A stretch of DNA of 64,000 nt from assembly GCF_014207505.1 (NCBI RefSeq), contig NZ_JACHGL010000002.1, positions 60,971 through 124,970 of the forward strand. The letters run 5' to 3'. Source of the stretch: Leuconostoc carnosum (GTDB lineage: Bacteria > Bacillota > Bacilli > Lactobacillales > Lactobacillaceae). The notes beneath the pieces were generated by a model. It had not been told where the DNA came from. It worked only from the letters and a program-made list of their open reading frames with translations, and made no database searches. The position numbers and the translations under genes are program-made. Shown piece after piece: positions 62,677 to 64,000 of this stretch; position 1 is the stretch's first letter; every line of letters starts with the position of its first letter.

Positions 62677-63504
62677 TTATTTTAAGTAAATTGACTGAAT
62701 AAGATTGAATTTTTTTTTAAGATAAGGATTATTCAAATAGTCTGTAACGATGTATGCTTGGTTTATTTTTTTTGTATCATGCTGATATAGTGCAATTAAA
62801 AACAAAAACCATACTTTGAAATTTGAATTTTCTCTGATTTTTAGGTCATCTAATTTTAAAAGTATCCAATCAGTAATCACATCTTTTTTTTGTACAATAC
62901 TGCTTTCTAAGTATTTGACAATTAATGTCAGAATGATATCGCTCACATAAACTTTATTTTCTGTCCTTATGTATTGCACTAAAATATCAGAAATGTATGG
63001 TTTTATTTTTTCAGAAGGCATCATATTTAATGTACATTCTAATAAATAAATATCATAAAGTTGCCATCTCATGATTTGATCAAAATATTTTAAAAGTAAA
63101 TTCTGATCATTTAATGATGCTAACTTGAATGTCCTATGATAGATGGTTGCTTGTATCATAAGCATTTGGTGTTTATGTTTAAGTGTTAGCGCGTTGGTTG
63201 CTTGTATGTCTGAATATTTCTGTTCTAAAGCTGTTGTATCAGTAGACATATATTTTTCATTGAGATCATTTCTAAATTCAGTAATGTCTGTGCCAACTTT
63301 ATAATATGAGTGAAAATATTCTTCGATCGTAAGATCCAATGTTTTACAAATGAGATGAATGGTTTGAAGGTTTGGCAGTATCTGACCATTTTCTATTCTT
63401 GAAACCATTGCCTGTGAACCGATTATCCGGCCTAATTCACTTTGTGAGATATTTTTGATCTTACGCCTCTCCTTTATTAAATTGAAAGTGACATCTTTTT
63501 GCAT
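62677..63504 (-). CDS. Rgg/GadR/MutR-family transcriptional regulator
   Basis: 275 aa from the ATG at 63504 (AGAAAGGAA upstream). Xre-type HTH at about residues 10-62 (ISQSELGRIIGSQAMVSRIE), then a helical repeat domain to the end, as in peptide-sensing Rgg proteins. More AT-rich than its neighbours, with many Ile, Lys and Asn, suggesting later acquisition. Divergent from the surface-protein gene at 63741, as S. gordonii rgg lies beside the glucosyltransferase gene gtfG that it activates; a similar role here is inference. No clear small hydrophobic pheromone gene seen. Confidence 0.82.
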   Translation of the reverse strand: MQKDVTFNLIKERRKIKNISQSELGRIIGSQAMVSRIENGQILPNLQTIHLICKTLDLTIEEYFHSYYKVGTDITEFRNDLNEKYMSTDTTALEQKYSDIQATNALTLKHKHQMLMIQATIYHRTFKLASLNDQNLLLKYFDQIMRWQLYDIYLLECTLNMMPSEKIKPYISDILVQYIRTENKVYVSDIILTLIVKYLESSIVQKKDVITDWILLKLDDLKIRENSNFKVWFLFLIALYQHDTKKINQAYIVTDYLNNPYLKKKFNLIQSIYLK

Positions 63505-63640
63505 AGTATTTCCTTTCTGTTTGTAAAAAATATAACAATTAATTATTATCCTGCATTTTGACATAATTTCGACTTATTTATTATTGGATAATCAATATTG
63601 AATAAAGTGAAAAACTGTACAGCATGCGTTATAAAATAAC

Positions 63641-63751
63641 ATGGTAAAGGTCAATAACTTTTACAAGTACGTGGAATTCCTAAAAAATATAATGGAATTA
63701 AAAGAAAATCATCAGAAAAGAGAAGAATGGTGGCGATGGAATGAGGAATGA
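63641..63751 (+). CDS. Possible 36-aa leader peptide overlapping the next gene
   Basis: Frame MVKVNNFYKYVEFLKNIMEL to WRWNEE, charged with a Trp-rich end. No Shine-Dalgarno sequence. A TATAAAAT sits directly before the ATG. It ends 11 nt inside the next gene, so translation of the two would be coupled. Coding status uncertain. Confidence 0.3.
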   Translation: MVKVNNFYKYVEFLKNIMELKENHQKREEWWRWNEE

Positions 63752-64000
63752 AAGAGTAGTGTGTGAACGTAAGAAATTGTATAAATCAGGGAAAATATTG
63801 GTGACAGCTGGGATTTTTTCTCTAGCCATATTCGGTGCTACAATATCTGATAGTCGTGCTGATATAATAAATACTAATAGCACAACAATAACTGTTAATG
63901 AGGATTATGCAAAAAAACAACCCAACTTATCACCAACAGACAAAACAGTTGAAGCACCAGTAAAAGATACTACAACAGTACCAGCAACAGGCAAAACAGT
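63741..64000 (+). CDS. Secreted protein with KxYKxGK signal peptide, probably a glucansucrase (partial)
   Basis: 86 codons are visible and the gene continues past the right edge. KKLYKSGK at residues 11-18 followed by a hydrophobic core (LVTAGIFSLAIFGA) is the KxYKxGK export signal of Leuconostoc glucansucrases and some large adhesins. After a cleavage-like SRADI comes a Thr/Pro/Lys-rich variable region with short repeats (SPTDKTV, PATGKTV). ATG at 63741 preceded by GGTGG. A GH70 dextransucrase-type enzyme is the first guess; an LPXTG adhesin is the alternative. Confidence 0.7.
   Translation, partial: MRNERVVCERKKLYKSGKILVTAGIFSLAIFGATISDSRADIINTNSTTITVNEDYAKKQPNLSPTDKTVEAPVKDTTTVPATGKT

Noticed and set aside
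1..64000. CRISPR arrays, tRNA or rRNA genes, insertion sequences
   Set aside because: No regularly spaced repeats, no cloverleaf-like sequences with CCA context, and no transposase frames were found on either strand.

Overview
The window (about 38% G+C by eye) reads as chromosome of a heterofermentative lactic acid bacterium, most likely Leuconostoc. A sucrose phosphorylase sits beside phosphoglucomutase and galU, there is a dlt operon, an RNA leader precedes rplS, and the right edge enters a secreted protein with a KxYKxGK signal peptide like those of Leuconostoc glucansucrases. The assignment is inferred from gene content only. Almost everything is core chromosome. I see no prophage, insertion sequence, CRISPR array, tRNA or rRNA.

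Layout. 1-2.2 kb: a ClpE-like ATPase (minus strand, cut by the left edge) and a small conserved gene share a CIRCE operator. 2.3-4.8 kb: mreBCD. 4.8-7.4 kb: a T-box-controlled polar amino acid ABC transporter. 7.5-14.3 kb: cls, the two M16-like ymf genes, rodZ, pgsA and recA (LexA box). 14.3-22.9 kb: a phosphate-starvation cluster, phoP-pstS1-phoR-pstS2-pstC-pstA-pstB1-pstB2-phoU. 22.9-27.4 kb: yvlD-like, hprK, gpsA, galU, trxB. 27.4-32.3 kb: an MFS transporter, sucrose phosphorylase and phosphoglucomutase. 32.3-36.6 kb: rplS, a probable C-rich small RNA, dinB (LexA box), nrnA and a DEAD-box helicase. 36.7-38.7 kb: a DUF915 hydrolase and an orphan PTS IIC-like protein, divergent from dltXABCD (38.8-43.3 kb). 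43.3-53.6 kb: yslB-like, murI, rdgB, two phosphoesterases, ruvB, queA, ruvA, deoxynucleoside kinase, mscL and a bacterial-PH-domain pair. 53.6-62.4 kb: rpsP, a galactitol-family PTS operon with its PRD regulator, a large membrane protein of unknown function, ogt, rimM and trmD. 62.6-64 kb: an Rgg-like regulator divergent from the KxYKxGK protein.

How the genes work together. Envelope building recurs: cell shape (mreBCD, rodZ), phospholipid (pgsA, gpsA, cls), teichoic acid D-alanylation (dlt) and D-glutamate (murI). Glucose-1-phosphate from sucrose phosphorylase can go to glycolysis through phosphoglucomutase or to UDP-glucose through galU. The pho cluster combines sensing and uptake in one locus. 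RecA and DinB carry matching LexA boxes.

Most interesting signals. (1) Seven genes (pstB1, dinB, murI, ruvB, a 64-codon ORF, ogt, rimM) have a good -10 box whose first base lies 12-13 nt before the start codon and no usable Shine-Dalgarno sequence, so their mRNAs look leaderless. (2) Three genes (clpE-like, phoP, mscL) lack a proximal Shine-Dalgarno sequence but have one just upstream of a hairpin that ends 10-12 nt before the start codon, which suggests a hairpin-bridged ribosome binding site. (3) A stand-alone RNA at about 32,869-33,005 displays three C-rich single-stranded segments able to pair with Shine-Dalgarno sequences. (4) Three substrate-binding proteins lack a lipobox cysteine, and lgt is absent from its usual place between hprK and gpsA. 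(5) Ribosomal protein S16 carries an additional C-terminal helix-extension-helix-like module.
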